Origin: Gammaproteobacteria bacterium
Lineage (GTDB): Bacteria > Pseudomonadota > Gammaproteobacteria > SZUA-152
Assembly: GCA_011051685.1 (NCBI GenBank)
Contig: DRKQ01000155.1
Span: 1 to 38,261, forward strand
Direction of reading: 5' to 3'
Length of the DNA stretch: 38,261 nt
Every line of letters begins with the position of its first letter. Position 1 is the stretch's first letter. The translations under genes were made by a program, and so were the position numbers. The notes beneath the pieces were generated by a model. That model was not told where the DNA came from. It saw nothing but the letters and a program-made list of their open reading frames with translations, and did no database searches. This document shows, piece by piece, positions 23,709 to 33,110 of the stretch.

Positions 23709-24755
23709 ATGTCACTCGGCCCCATCATGCTGGACCTTGCCGGCCCGGAGATCAGCGCGGAAGAGCGCGAGATGCTCCTGCACCCGCTGGTAGGTGGGGT
23801 GATCCTGTTTACGCGTAATTACGCATCGCCGGAGCAGTTGCAGCAACTGGTGGCGGATATCCACGGCCTGCGTGACCCGCATCTGCTGGTGGCGGTGGAT
23901 CACGAGGGCGGGCGGGTACAGCGCTTTCGTCATGGCTTTACCGAGCTGCCGCCGGCCCGGGTGTTCGGCGAGATCTTCGACCACGAGCCCAAGCGGGCCA
24001 AGCAACTGGCCGAGACCTGCGGCTGGCTAATGGCTGCGGAGCTGCGCGCCCTGGGTATCGATTTCAGCTTTGCCCCGGTGCTGGATCTGGATTTTGGCGT
24101 GAGCACGGTGATCGGCGACCGCGCCTTTCACCGCAATCCCGAGGCGGTGGGCGAGCTGGCCATTTCTTATATGCTGGGCATGAATCGCGCCGGCATGGTA
24201 GCCACGGGCAAGCACTTTCCCGGTCACGGCGCGGTGGTGCCGGACTCCCACGTGGACATGCCAGTGGACGAGCGGCGTTTCGAGGACATCATTGCCGAGG
24301 ACGTACAGCCCTTCGGTCGGCTGGTCCGCGGTGGACTGGGGGGCATCATGCCGGCCCACGTGATCTACGCCGCGGTGGACCACAAGCCTGCCGGTTTTTC
24401 ATCGTTCTGGTTGAATGACATTCTGCGCGGGCGGCTGGGCTTTCAGGGGGTGATCTTCAGCGACGATCTCACCATGCAGGGGGCCCACGTCATGGGTGAC
24501 ATTGTCGAACGCGGCCGGGCGGCACTGGCGGCGGGCTGTGACATGGTGTTGGTGTGCAATCATCCCGAAGAATCGGTTAACCTGCTGGATAATCTGGGAA
24601 CCCACGATGACCCCGTGGCCCATGTACGCCTGGCGCGGCTGCATGAGCGCCATAATCTTGACTGGGTCTCGCTGAGACAGGATCCGGCTTGGCAGGCGGC
24701 GGTACAAGTGGCCGACGAACTGCGGGGGCGGGGCACGGGGGAGCTGGAACTTTAG
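23709..24755 (+). CDS. nagZ: beta-N-acetylhexosaminidase NagZ
   Basis: A GH3 enzyme of cytosolic peptidoglycan recycling that removes N-acetylglucosamine from muropeptides. The 348-residue protein has DHEGGRVQRF (residues 64-73), the catalytic-loop KHFPGHG (168-174) with His181 in SDSH-like PDSHVD, and the nucleophile Asp in IFSDDLTMQGA (about 250-257). It lacks a signal peptide, as expected. ATG at 23709 follows GAGG at 23693; an in-frame GTG at 23691 lies inside the inverted repeat and is less likely. It is downstream of two peptide-type permeases. Confidence 0.95.
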   Translation: MSLGPIMLDLAGPEISAEEREMLLHPLVGGVILFTRNYASPEQLQQLVADIHGLRDPHLLVAVDHEGGRVQRFRHGFTELPPARVFGEIFDHEPKRAKQLAETCGWLMAAELRALGIDFSFAPVLDLDFGVSTVIGDRAFHRNPEAVGELAISYMLGMNRAGMVATGKHFPGHGAVVPDSHVDMPVDERRFEDIIAEDVQPFGRLVRGGLGGIMPAHVIYAAVDHKPAGFSSFWLNDILRGRLGFQGVIFSDDLTMQGAHVMGDIVERGRAALAAGCDMVLVCNHPEESVNLLDNLGTHDDPVAHVRLARLHERHNLDWVSLRQDPAWQAAVQVADELRGRGTGELEL

Positions 24756-24978
24756 ACGGTCGGGGGCGTCGTACTTTCTGCTGCCCGCCCAGTAACAATC
24801 AATGGGGATGTGCGTCGTAGGCTGTACGTACGCGGGGTGCAAGGTGATAAAGTCTGCACACCCTTGTGATAGAAACGGGATATTTTCCTGTTTTTATGGG
24901 AGTGCGTAGGGTAGTTTACGAGAATCGGATTCAGACCGTTAGTGAAAAACCGTTTTTTAAACCAAGGAGAGAAAATCC

Positions 24979-25239
24979 ATGAAAGCAATGAAAACCACCA
25001 ATATCGCCATGGCTGTAGCAGCCGCCAGCCTGTTTGCCTTTGCCCCCATGTCTGCTGTGCAGGCGGGCAGTGGCCACGATGCCAAGGTGCACTGTTATGG
25101 TGTCAATGCCTGCAAGGGTAAAAACGATTGCAAGTCAGCCAGCAATGCCTGCAAGGGCAAGAGCTCCTGCAAGGGCAAGGGCTTTGTGGCCATGAGCGAG
25201 GATGCCTGCGAGAAGATTGGCGGTAAGATCGGCGACTAA
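24979..25239 (+). CDS. bufferin-type precursor peptide (BufA2-like)
   Basis: An 86-residue peptide with a signal peptide (cleavage after VQA, about residue 29) and a lysine/glycine-rich core with six cysteines at 39, 45, 51, 58, 64 and 77 ([27 protein letters not shown]). Precursors of this type are modified on cysteines by a DUF692/MNIO enzyme and exported to bind copper in the periplasm. The CxxxxxCKG pattern with two short repeats resembles BufA2 more than the DUF2282 BufA1 form. AAGGAG (24964-24969) precedes the ATG. The bufB and bufC genes follow. From 24756 to 24978 I see only an imperfect GGGTGCA...TGCACACCC dyad (about 24836-24865) and no certain promoter. Confidence 0.88.
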   Translation: MKAMKTTNIAMAVAAASLFAFAPMSAVQAGSGHDAKVHCYGVNACKGKNDCKSASNACKGKSSCKGKGFVAMSEDACEKIGGKIGD

Positions 25240-25257
25240 TCTTGCTGATGTTCATGG

Positions 25258-25302
25258 AGGCCGGTGTGGCAGGGGCTTAACCTTGTGACACCGGCCTTTT
25301 TT
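25258..25302 (+). terminator. terminator/attenuator between bufA and bufB
   Basis: AGGCCGGTGT (25258-25267) pairs with ACACCGGCCT (25288-25297) and runs into T6 (25297-25302). Partial read-through would give much more precursor than enzyme mRNA, which is the usual stoichiometry for RiPP clusters. Confidence 0.85.
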
Positions 25303-25318
25303 GTGGAAGGATGCATCA

Positions 25319-26200
25319 ATGGATAGCGATTCAACTGTTGATCATGGCCAGCGGCCTTACCTGGGTTGCGGTTTGGGCCTGCGCCCCGAGTATTACGAGA
25401 CCATCGTCGAGACCCGTCCCGCGGTGGATTGGTTCGAGATCATCTCGGAAAACTACATGGTGGACGGCGGCAAGCCCCTGTATTTTCTCGACCGGGTGCG
25501 TGCAGACTATCCCATGGTCATGCACGGTGTGTCGCTGTCCATCGGCGGCACCGATCCACTGGACGAAGACTATCTGCAACGCCTCAAGCAACTGATCGAG
25601 CGCGTCGAGCCACAATGGGTCTCGGACCACATGTGCTGGACCGGCCAGGGCGGTCACAACCTGCATGACCTCATGCCCCTGCCTTTCAACCAGGAGGCCG
25701 TCGACCACGTGGTGGCGCGGGTGCAGCGGGTGCAGGACTATCTCGGCCGGCAGATTCTTCTGGAGAACGCCTCCAGTTATGTGAGCTTCAAGCAATCGGA
25801 AATGACCGAGTGGGAGTTTCACACGGAGATCATGCAGCGCGCCGACTGCCTGATGCTGTTCGATGTCAACAATATCTACGTCAGCGCGCGCAACCATGGT
25901 TTCGATCCCCTGGAATACATCCACGGTATTCCCCCCGAGCGCGTCTGGCAGTTTCATCTTGCCGGGCACAGCGATTACGGCGACTATGTCATCGACACCC
26001 ACGACCATCCCGTGGTGCAGCCGGTGTGGGAATTGTATGCCGAGGCGCTGCGGCACTTCGGCCCGGTGTCGGCGATGATAGAACGGGACGACCTTTTCCC
26101 ACCTTTCGAGGAATTGTTGGCCGAACTGGGCCAGATGCGCGCGATCACCCAGCGGGTGTTGGGCGATGAGACAAAGGAGGCGGCAACGTGCCCAGCCTGA
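25319..26200 (+). CDS. bufB: DUF692 multinuclear iron oxidative enzyme BufB
   Basis: A TIM-barrel enzyme of the DUF692/MNIO family, 293 residues from ATG 25319 (GGAAGG eight bases upstream). Iron-binding motifs are visible along the chain: MHGVSLS (His69), VSDHMCW, LLENASSY, FDVNNIYVS, HLAGH, DTHDH and IERDD. Enzymes of this family use two or three iron ions and oxygen to convert precursor cysteines into thiooxazole-type or related heterocycles. A TTG at 25301 would extend it by six residues, inside the terminator tail. It overlaps bufC by 13 bases. Confidence 0.93.
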   Translation: MDSDSTVDHGQRPYLGCGLGLRPEYYETIVETRPAVDWFEIISENYMVDGGKPLYFLDRVRADYPMVMHGVSLSIGGTDPLDEDYLQRLKQLIERVEPQWVSDHMCWTGQGGHNLHDLMPLPFNQEAVDHVVARVQRVQDYLGRQILLENASSYVSFKQSEMTEWEFHTEIMQRADCLMLFDVNNIYVSARNHGFDPLEYIHGIPPERVWQFHLAGHSDYGDYVIDTHDHPVVQPVWELYAEALRHFGPVSAMIERDDLFPPFEELLAELGQMRAITQRVLGDETKEAATCPA

Positions 26201-26970
26201 AGGAGCTGCAGACAGCCTTCAAACGCAATGTGGTGAAGGGCGACGAAGCCTTCGGTGAGTACATCATCAGCACCGAGGCCGTATCCAGCGATGTACGCCT
26301 GGACATTTATTCCAATGCCTATTTCGCCCGCCTGCAGGAGGCCCTGGAAAGCGACTACGAAATCCTCAAACAACTGCTGGGGGAAGACGTGTTCGAAGAG
26401 GCCTGCCTGGCCTACATCCACAAGTATCCCTCCCACTATTTCTCGTTGCGCTGGTTCGGTCAGGATTTCCCGGTATTTCTGGGCTATGCGCCGGACAGCG
26501 GTGAGCATCACTGGCCGGCGGAAATGGCACAACTGGAATGGTCTTTCGTGGGCGCCTTCGATGCGGCGGATGCCGAGCCCCTTGGCGAGGCCCATGCCGC
26601 GGCCATTCCTCCCGAGGCCTGGGCGTCACTGAAAATAGCCTTTCATCCCTCGGTGCGCACCATGACGGTCTGGTGGAACACCCTGTTGCGCTGGCGTACG
26701 GCGAAGCATAACGAGACCGTGCCGAAACCGGTCCGCCTGCCCCAGGCTACGCAATGTCTGTTATGGCGCAATGCACTGATCACCCAGTACCGATCCCTGG
26801 AGCCCGACGAGGCAGTGGCCTTGCAGGCGGCCCTGGAGGGAGCGGATTTCTCCGCACTGTGTGGCGCCCTGGCCGAAGAAATACAGGATCAGGAGCAGAT
26901 ACCCATGAAGGCCGCCGGCTTTTTGAAGACCTGGTTGGCGGCGGGGATGATTGTGGGGTTTGATTACTGA
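26188..26970 (+). CDS. bufC: DUF2063 partner protein BufC
   Basis: The 260-residue protein starts with the DUF2063 helical domain (SLKELQTAFKRNVV, IYSNAYFARLQEALESDYEILKQLLGEDVFEEACLAYIHKYPS) that binds the MNIO enzyme and delivers the precursor. The C-terminal half (about 150-260) is a winged-helix or RRE-like region (AALEGADFSALCGAL, AGFLKTWLAAGMI). GTG at 26188 has a near-perfect AAAGGAGG seven bases upstream, within the bufB end. It completes the three-gene cluster. No exporter or metal regulator is adjacent. Confidence 0.9.
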   Translation: MPSLKELQTAFKRNVVKGDEAFGEYIISTEAVSSDVRLDIYSNAYFARLQEALESDYEILKQLLGEDVFEEACLAYIHKYPSHYFSLRWFGQDFPVFLGYAPDSGEHHWPAEMAQLEWSFVGAFDAADAEPLGEAHAAAIPPEAWASLKIAFHPSVRTMTVWWNTLLRWRTAKHNETVPKPVRLPQATQCLLWRNALITQYRSLEPDEAVALQAALEGADFSALCGALAEEIQDQEQIPMKAAGFLKTWLAAGMIVGFDY

Positions 26971-26989
26971 GATTTTTTCTGGACATCTT

Positions 26990-27345
26990 AAGGGGCTTAA
27001 ATTGCTATAACAGTCATCGGTGAGCATTAGTCACATTGGGCGTGCCTGAAGTGTCAGTGAGTGAACACAAGTTATCCCATAGCACATTTATACAATGCCA
27101 AATCCGGTGGGAGCGCCTTTCCAGGCGCGAATCACGCCTGGAAAGGCGCTCCCGCATGGGGAAAAACCCCTGTAGAAATTATTTTAAGTCGATAAATAAT
27201 AAGGAACCTCTGATTAATTCATGGAACGCGATCTTGCGGCTGAAATCATCCATCGCGGCGGCGAATCTTGCCAATAGTCCCGCTATTGGCGGCGATCCGC
27301 GCCTTGCGCTGAATGATTTTATCTCACAATCTCGCTGTCCCATTA
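26990..27345. repeat. repeat copy 3: module A plus inverted module B
   Basis: Module A (about 26990-27195) resembles 10180-10392 in the same orientation, including the palindrome at 27109-27153. Module B (27201-27345, starting AAGGAACCTCTGATTAATTC and ending near CTGTCCCATTAA) is the reverse complement of 10394-10540. The two modules have thus joined in opposite relative orientation in the two loci. Module B has an internal hairpin (GCCAATAG/CTATTGGC). The remainder of the gap to 27495 shows no gene. Confidence 0.75.
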
Positions 27346-27495
27346 ACTTCAGATTCGTCCTCCCTGTTCCCCAATGACTTCACCAATCCCATCAAAACAA
27401 AATGGGGGTTAGTGGGACAGCAGTGATCTTCTTTCTATCCTTCATAGAAGGCCCTGAGTTTCCTTAATCTCTCATAGTTGCGCTAGACTGTTCGT

Positions 27496-28812
27496 GTGAC
27501 AGGCAAAAAAATCATCCGTTGGCTTGAACGTTTTCAACATTGGCTGTGGGATACCGACACGGCTACGGTAACGCCGGTGCGGGCCAAGGGTTTGATTGCT
27601 GCGCGTATCCTTTATCGCGTTATCCATGATCTCATGCAGGGCCAGTTGACCCTGCGTGCCATGAGTCTGGTGTATACCACCCTCCTGTCGCTGGTGCCTC
27701 TTTTGGCGTTGAGCTTTTCTCTGCTCAAGGCTTTCGGGGTGCATAACCAGTTGGAACCACTGCTGCAAAATTTTCTCGCGCCCATGGGCGAAAAGGGTGT
27801 GGAACTGTCGGCACAGATTGTACAGTTTGTCAGCAATATCAGCGTTGGGGTGCTGGGGTCCGTGGGCCTGGTGTTGTTGATTTACACGGTGGTGTCCCTG
27901 CTGCAAAAGGTGGAGGAGGCGTTCAATTTCATCTGGCATGTCTCCAATCTGCGCAACCTGCCGCAACGCCTGAGCGGTTATCTCAGTGTGGTGATGGTGG
28001 GCCCCATGCTGGTGGTCACGGCGTTGGGCATTACTGCCTCGGTGCTGAGCAGTAGCCTGGTGAGTGCCGTACTGGCCATCGAGCCTTTTGGCAGTCTGTT
28101 TTATGCCCTGAGCAAACTGCTGCCTTACCTGTTGGTTATCGGCGCGTTTACCGCCACCTATCTGATTATTCCCAACACCACGGTGCGCTGGCGCAGTGCC
28201 CTGTTGGGAGGAGTGGTGGCTGGCATACTGTGGGAAACGGTGGGCTGGGGGTTTGCTGCATTTATTGTCAGCTCGGCCAAGTACACGGCCATCTATTCCG
28301 GTTTTGCCATCGTTATTCTGTTCCTGGTGTGGTTGTATTTGAACTGGCTGGTGTTGCTGATGGGGGCCAGCATCGCCTTTTATCATCAAAACCCCGGTTA
28401 CCAAACGCGTCATGGTGGGCACACGCAATTGGGTCTGCACCGTCAACAGACATTGGCGCTGGAAATCATGCGTGTGTTGGGGGAGAGTTTTCAGCGCGGT
28501 GAGAACCGTTATTCGGCGGAGTCGTTGGCGAGTGAATTTGCTTTGCCGCGGGAAAGCGTAGATGAGGTTGTGGAAAAATTGCGCCGGGAGGGGCTGGTGG
28601 TGCAGAGCTGTGAGGATTCACCGCACCTGATGCCTGGCCGGGATTTGCAGGCTATCGGCCTCAAAGAGGTGTTGGATGTGATTGCCGATGAAACAACACA
28701 GTCTATCGAGGTGAATGTCAGTGAGGGCGTATTTGATGTTATGCACGAACTGGATGAGGCAATAGAGGAACACCTGGCAGGTAAGACCGTCAGAGACCTG
28801 CTTGAGCACTAA
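27496..28812 (+). CDS. YihY/BrkB-family membrane protein with C-terminal winged helix
   Basis: A 438-residue inner-membrane protein. Six helices cover about residues 50-290 (LRAMSLVYTTLLSLVPLLAL, VGVLGSVGLVLLIYTVVSLL, MVGPMLVVTALGITASVL and others). The family was once called RNase BN, but membrane YihY is not that nuclease; its role is unknown. Residues about 318-400 form a MarR/ScpB-like winged helix (RYSAESLASEFALPRESVDEVVEKLRREG), common in longer members. The GTG start at 27496 has no clear Shine-Dalgarno. The stop overlaps the convergent antiporter stop by four bases. Confidence 0.9.
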   Translation: MTGKKIIRWLERFQHWLWDTDTATVTPVRAKGLIAARILYRVIHDLMQGQLTLRAMSLVYTTLLSLVPLLALSFSLLKAFGVHNQLEPLLQNFLAPMGEKGVELSAQIVQFVSNISVGVLGSVGLVLLIYTVVSLLQKVEEAFNFIWHVSNLRNLPQRLSGYLSVVMVGPMLVVTALGITASVLSSSLVSAVLAIEPFGSLFYALSKLLPYLLVIGAFTATYLIIPNTTVRWRSALLGGVVAGILWETVGWGFAAFIVSSAKYTAIYSGFAIVILFLVWLYLNWLVLLMGASIAFYHQNPGYQTRHGGHTQLGLHRQQTLALEIMRVLGESFQRGENRYSAESLASEFALPRESVDEVVEKLRREGLVVQSCEDSPHLMPGRDLQAIGLKEVLDVIADETTQSIEVNVSEGVFDVMHELDEAIEEHLAGKTVRDLLEH

Positions 28813-29990
28813 TCGCGACGCAGTTTGTCGTTGAGAGCGATTGGCGTTGGATAACGTTCGACAATGAGATAGGAGGAGACAATGAAGGTCATTAGTGTGG
28901 CCAGCTGGATCATGTAGGAGGCTTCGCTGCTAATGATCCGGTGCTCCAGCGCGAGTACGGCAATCAACAGGGAAAACTCGCTTATCTGTCCCAGGCGCAG
29001 ACCGATTTCGCTGGAGCGTCCCGAGGCTTCGCCGGAACGGCGCAGTAACCAACGAAACATCCACGGCTTTCCCAGCAAGGCAATGCCTGCCAGCAGACTG
29101 GCCGGTAGCATCACGTCCCCCAGCATGCGCAGGTCAAACCCGGCGCCCAGGGAAAAAAAGAAAATAATCAGGAAAAAATCCCGCAGAGGCTTGAGGTTTT
29201 CGCCGATGAACAGGGCGATGGGGTTGCGTGCCAGGGTCACTCCGGCGATGAAGGCGCCGATTTCGGTTGACAGGCCCATGAAGGCCCCCAGCTCGGCAAA
29301 GCCCAGACACCAGGCAATGGTGAGGAGGAAAATATATTCCTGAATCTTGTCGAAGCGGGCGATGAGCCGGATGAGTACATAACGCTCCAGTAAATAAGCG
29401 CTAAGAAACAGCATGGGCAGGGCGACAATGCGCAGGGCGATTTCCAGGCCCGGCAATTCGGTCTGGCCACTGGTGTGCCCCGCGGTTTGTAACAACAACA
29501 ATACGATGATGGCGATAAGATCCTGGATCAGCAGGATGCTGATAATGATTTCACCGGTACGTTTATGATGCAGTACGGTGGTGGGTAGCAGTTTCAGGCC
29601 GATGATGGTGCTGGAAAACATCAGTGCGGCACCGATGATCAGGCTTTCCAGCAGAGCGAAGCCGAACAGGGCGCCCAGGGCCGCGCCGCTGATGGCAAAC
29701 AGCAGAGAACTGACCGTGGTGATCAAGGTGGTTTCCCGTATCAGGGGGATAAGTTTGCTCAGTGGCAGGTTCAGACCCAACAAAAACAGCAGGAACATGA
29801 TGCCTACGTGAGCGATCTCTTGTACCAGTACTGGGTCGCCCACCAGACCAAAAACCGATGGCCCGAACAGGACACCTAACAGAATATAGGCAACCGGCAA
29901 GGACTGTCGGGCATACATGGCCATGGTGGCGACCACCGCGGCGCCGGTGAAAATCAGAAAAATGGTGAAGACCAGTGGGTCTTGTTGCAT
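28809..29990 (-). CDS. CPA2-family cation:proton antiporter, KefB-like, without RCK domain
   Basis: The 393-residue protein is almost wholly membrane-embedded (about 12-13 helices). It has the CPA2 patterns GVLFGPSVFGLV, GIMFLLFLLGLNLPL, FSSTIIGLKLLP, ILLIQDLIAIIVLL (the transport aspartate in QD) and LRDFFLIIFFFSLGAGFD. It lacks the C-terminal NAD-binding RCK domain and glutathione-gating region of KefB/C, so regulation differs. The ATG at 29990 is followed by an immediate hydrophobic helix. It is transcribed toward YihY with overlapping stops and no terminator between. Confidence 0.9.
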   Translation of the reverse strand: MQQDPLVFTIFLIFTGAAVVATMAMYARQSLPVAYILLGVLFGPSVFGLVGDPVLVQEIAHVGIMFLLFLLGLNLPLSKLIPLIRETTLITTVSSLLFAISGAALGALFGFALLESLIIGAALMFSSTIIGLKLLPTTVLHHKRTGEIIISILLIQDLIAIIVLLLLQTAGHTSGQTELPGLEIALRIVALPMLFLSAYLLERYVLIRLIARFDKIQEYIFLLTIAWCLGFAELGAFMGLSTEIGAFIAGVTLARNPIALFIGENLKPLRDFFLIIFFFSLGAGFDLRMLGDVMLPASLLAGIALLGKPWMFRWLLRRSGEASGRSSEIGLRLGQISEFSLLIAVLALEHRIISSEASYMIQLATLMTFIVSSYLIVERYPTPIALNDKLRRD

Positions 29991-30087
29991 GGCATTGATA
30001 CGGCAAGAATGGGCCTTGCCTAAACATAGCCGCTATTGCACCAAAGTGGTAGCGCTGTTGAGGTGCCGGGTGTCTGTTTTTTTGGGG

Positions 30088-30137
30088 CCTGTTAACACTC
30101 ATTACATCACTGCGGCGATGCAATGAGTGTTCACAGG
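30088..30137. repeat. inverted repeat downstream of ppc
   Basis: CCTGTTAACACTCATT (30088-30103) and AATGAGTGTTCACAGG (30122-30137) are complementary at 15 of 16 positions, immediately after the ppc stop. No T-run follows on the minus strand, so a terminator role is uncertain. Confidence 0.6.
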
Positions 30138-30139
30138 TC

Positions 30140-32959
30140 CTAGCCGGTATTGCGCATTCCCGCGGCGATGGCGTTGATGGAGCGCAGCAGGGGGTTGAGC
30201 CAGTTCTGGCGTTCTTCCTCGCTGAGGTTCTCATTGCGATATCGCTTGAGTAGAGTGACCTGGATGTAATTCAAGGGGTCCAGGTAGGGGTTGCGCCGGG
30301 TTAGCGAGAGTTCCAGTACCGGGTTTTCTTCCAGCAGCTGTTGTGAGCCACTAATGTTGAGCACCTGGGTCACGGTTCGTTTGTATTCCTCACGAAAGAT
30401 ATTGTAGACCCGCTCGCCTGTGGCGGGATCCAGGCACAGCTTGGCATATTCCTTGGCAATATTCGGCTCAGCCTTGTACAGGGCCATTTGCGTATTACTG
30501 AGCAGGGCACGGAAGAAGGGCCACTGTTGATACATTTTTTGCAACTGCGCCAGGCGCGTGGGATCGTTTTGTCGCCACTGTTCCAGCGCGGTGCCGATAC
30601 CGAACCAGGCCGGCAGAGTATGGCGGGATTGCGCCCAGCCGAAGACCCAGGCAATGGCGCGCACCGATGATTTGGTGCGGTCGCCCTTTTTGCGGTGTGA
30701 GGGGCGTGAGCCGATGTTCAACAGGCCGATTTCATTTACCGGTGTGGCCTCGTAAAAATAATCCAGGAAGCCTTCGGTGTGGTCGGTGAGTTGGCGATAG
30801 GCGGTTTCTCCACTGTCTGCCAGGGCATCCATGGTGGCCAGATAGTCCTTGCGTTCCGGTGTGCTGGGTTGCACAAGGTTGGCGCTGGCCTTGATCAGCC
30901 CCGTGCAACCCATGGTGAGTTCATACACCGCGGTTTCCTGGTTGCTGTACTTGAAGGACAGCACTTCGCCCTGTTCGGTGAACTTGATCTGGCCGTGCAC
31001 GGTGCCTTGCGGCTGAGACAAAATGGCTTCATGGGTCGGGCCGCCGCCGCGACCCACGGTACCGCCGCGACCATGGAACAGGCGGCAGCGCACACCATGT
31101 GCGTTGGTCAGCCGGGTAACACGTTTTTGTGCGTCGTACAGGTTCCATACCGAGGCGAGGATGCCGCCATCCTTGCAGGAATCCGAATAGCCAAGCATGA
31201 TTTCCTGCAGGTTGCCCACCTGTTTGAGCATGGCGGCGTAGGTGGGATTGTCCAGCAACTTGCTCATCACCGGTTCGATGTGCGCCAGATCCTCGATGGT
31301 CTCGAACAGCGGCGCGATGCGAATGCTGCAACGCGGTTCACCGTTTTCATAACCGGCCAGGCCGGCGAGGCGGGCCATGAACAGGACCTCCATTACATGG
31401 CTGGCCTGGTGGGTCATGGAGATGACATAACTGCCAAAGGCTTTTTTACTGACCTCCTCACGCATCTGTACCATCACGCGGAACACCTCCAGGGTCTCCC
31501 GTGTATTTTCGCTGAGTGCGCTGGCCTGGGTGTCGATACCGGCAGGGTCCTTGATGGCCTTTTCCAGTGTCTCGAGACGGGCGTCCTCATCTAACGCCAA
31601 ATAGTCGATACCTCGTTGCTCGAACAGTTCGGCCACCGCCTCACTGTGGCGGGTGGATTCCTGGCGGACATCGAGGCGCAGGCAATAAAAGCCAAAGGTT
31701 TCCGCGAGGCGGATCAGATCCTTGAGTTTGCCGTCGGCGATGCGTTTGTCGCCATGGCCCACCAACGAGTCGTAGATGGTGCGCAGGTCTTCGAGGAATT
31801 CCTGCTCAGAAGGATAGCGGTCGGCGGTGTGCGTTTGGTCGCGGTCGGTGCGTTCCAGCAATTTGTCCTTCAACGCCACTAGATTGCGTTCCAGGCGATA
31901 GCGCATGATGCTCAGTTTGCGCCGGTAGGGTTCATGGGTGAAACGCTCCGGTTTGTCGCTAAAGGCGTGCTCGCTGTACTGTTCGTCGCGGGCCAGGCTT
32001 TCGCGCATGGCCGTGCTGGGCGTGCAGAGTTTGTCCGAATGAGTGAGTACGCCGATCAGTTCGGGAATGCGATTGAGGTATTCAAGGAGAATGGTCTGCG
32101 ACTGCATGCGCACCGCCATGGCGGTGGTTTCCGGTTTGACGTTGGGGTTACCGTCGCGGTCGCCTCCGATCCAGGAACCGAAGCGCAGGAAACTGGGGAT
32201 GGTGATCTTGGGGTTGCCCTGGGCATCTTTGCCACAGACTCTTATCGCGGATTTTTCGAAGTTTCGGTAGGTGTTGGGAACCGCCTCGAACAGACATTCG
32301 TTGAAGTAGGCAAGACCGTAGCTGATTTCGTCCTTGACCCGGGGGCGGTTGACCCGCACCTCGTCGGTTTTCCAGAGAATCTGGATCTGGCTTTCCAGTT
32401 TTTCCACCAGCTCGGCGCGTTCGGCCTTGGTGAGCCGGGTATCGCTGAGTTCCTCGTTGGTCAGGAAGATGCGCCGTTGGGCATCCATAATGGTGCGGCG
32501 TTTGGCCTCGGTGGGATGGGCGGTGATCACCGGGATATAGGCCAGTTGATCAAGCAGGGTCTGCAGTTGTTCCGGGGTGATGCCCTGGTCGCGCAGTTCA
32601 CGCAGGGTGGTGTCGAAGGAGCCCGTCCACAATCTTTCACTGCTACCTATCTGGCGTACCTGCTTGCGGCGCTGATGATGCTGGTAGGATTCCTCGGCGA
32701 GATTGATGAGGCTGAAATAGGTGCTGAAGGCGCGGACGATGTGCACCAGGGTTTCCGACGAGAGGCCCTCGATGAACTGGTTGAGGCGGCGGCGCTTGGC
32801 AGGATTTTCTTTCTTGCGCAGGCTGATATAGCCTTTGCGCAGGGTTTCCACGGCGGCCAGTACATGCTCGCCTTCCTGCTCGCGGAGGATGTTGCCCAGC
32901 AGGGCGCCCAGCAGTTTGACGCGGGTGCGAAGGGGCTTGTCGCCGGTTTCAATTTTCAT
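30140..32959 (-). CDS. ppc: phosphoenolpyruvate carboxylase
   Basis: PEPC adds bicarbonate to phosphoenolpyruvate to give oxaloacetate, refilling the TCA cycle. The 939-residue length is normal. Catalytic elements are intact: ITAHPTEAKRR (His148), GSWIGGDRDGNP, MLGYSDSCKDGG, FHGRGGTVGRGGGP (glycine-rich mobile loop) and the invariant C-terminal RNTG. The Shine-Dalgarno upstream of ATG 32959 is poor. It stands alone, between the inverted repeat at 30088 and a divergent small membrane-protein gene. Confidence 0.97.
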   Translation of the reverse strand: MKIETGDKPLRTRVKLLGALLGNILREQEGEHVLAAVETLRKGYISLRKKENPAKRRRLNQFIEGLSSETLVHIVRAFSTYFSLINLAEESYQHHQRRKQVRQIGSSERLWTGSFDTTLRELRDQGITPEQLQTLLDQLAYIPVITAHPTEAKRRTIMDAQRRIFLTNEELSDTRLTKAERAELVEKLESQIQILWKTDEVRVNRPRVKDEISYGLAYFNECLFEAVPNTYRNFEKSAIRVCGKDAQGNPKITIPSFLRFGSWIGGDRDGNPNVKPETTAMAVRMQSQTILLEYLNRIPELIGVLTHSDKLCTPSTAMRESLARDEQYSEHAFSDKPERFTHEPYRRKLSIMRYRLERNLVALKDKLLERTDRDQTHTADRYPSEQEFLEDLRTIYDSLVGHGDKRIADGKLKDLIRLAETFGFYCLRLDVRQESTRHSEAVAELFEQRGIDYLALDEDARLETLEKAIKDPAGIDTQASALSENTRETLEVFRVMVQMREEVSKKAFGSYVISMTHQASHVMEVLFMARLAGLAGYENGEPRCSIRIAPLFETIEDLAHIEPVMSKLLDNPTYAAMLKQVGNLQEIMLGYSDSCKDGGILASVWNLYDAQKRVTRLTNAHGVRCRLFHGRGGTVGRGGGPTHEAILSQPQGTVHGQIKFTEQGEVLSFKYSNQETAVYELTMGCTGLIKASANLVQPSTPERKDYLATMDALADSGETAYRQLTDHTEGFLDYFYEATPVNEIGLLNIGSRPSHRKKGDRTKSSVRAIAWVFGWAQSRHTLPAWFGIGTALEQWRQNDPTRLAQLQKMYQQWPFFRALLSNTQMALYKAEPNIAKEYAKLCLDPATGERVYNIFREEYKRTVTQVLNISGSQQLLEENPVLELSLTRRNPYLDPLNYIQVTLLKRYRNENLSEEERQNWLNPLLRSINAIAAGMRNTG

Positions 32960-33110
32960 AGATATTTGTTTCGTTAGCGGTGAATACAGGCGTCGCCGGC
33001 GATGTTATTGGTTTGACCGTGCGCACAAAGAGCCGGGCATTATACCTGATGTGAGGGCATTGCTGTGTCTTGACATGTGTTTTCGGCTACGCTAGAGGGT
33101 TTGAGGTCAC

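Noticed and set aside
27036-27377. Open frame within repeat copy 3
   Set aside because: It lies completely inside the palindromic repeat modules.
27472-28446. Minus-strand open frame of 324 codons opposite YihY
   Set aside because: Low-complexity Gln/His-rich antisense translation of a membrane protein gene.
31934-32977. Plus-strand open frame of 347 codons opposite ppc (and another at 30779-31594)
   Set aside because: Antisense to the highly conserved PEPC; no RBS and no recognisable motif.
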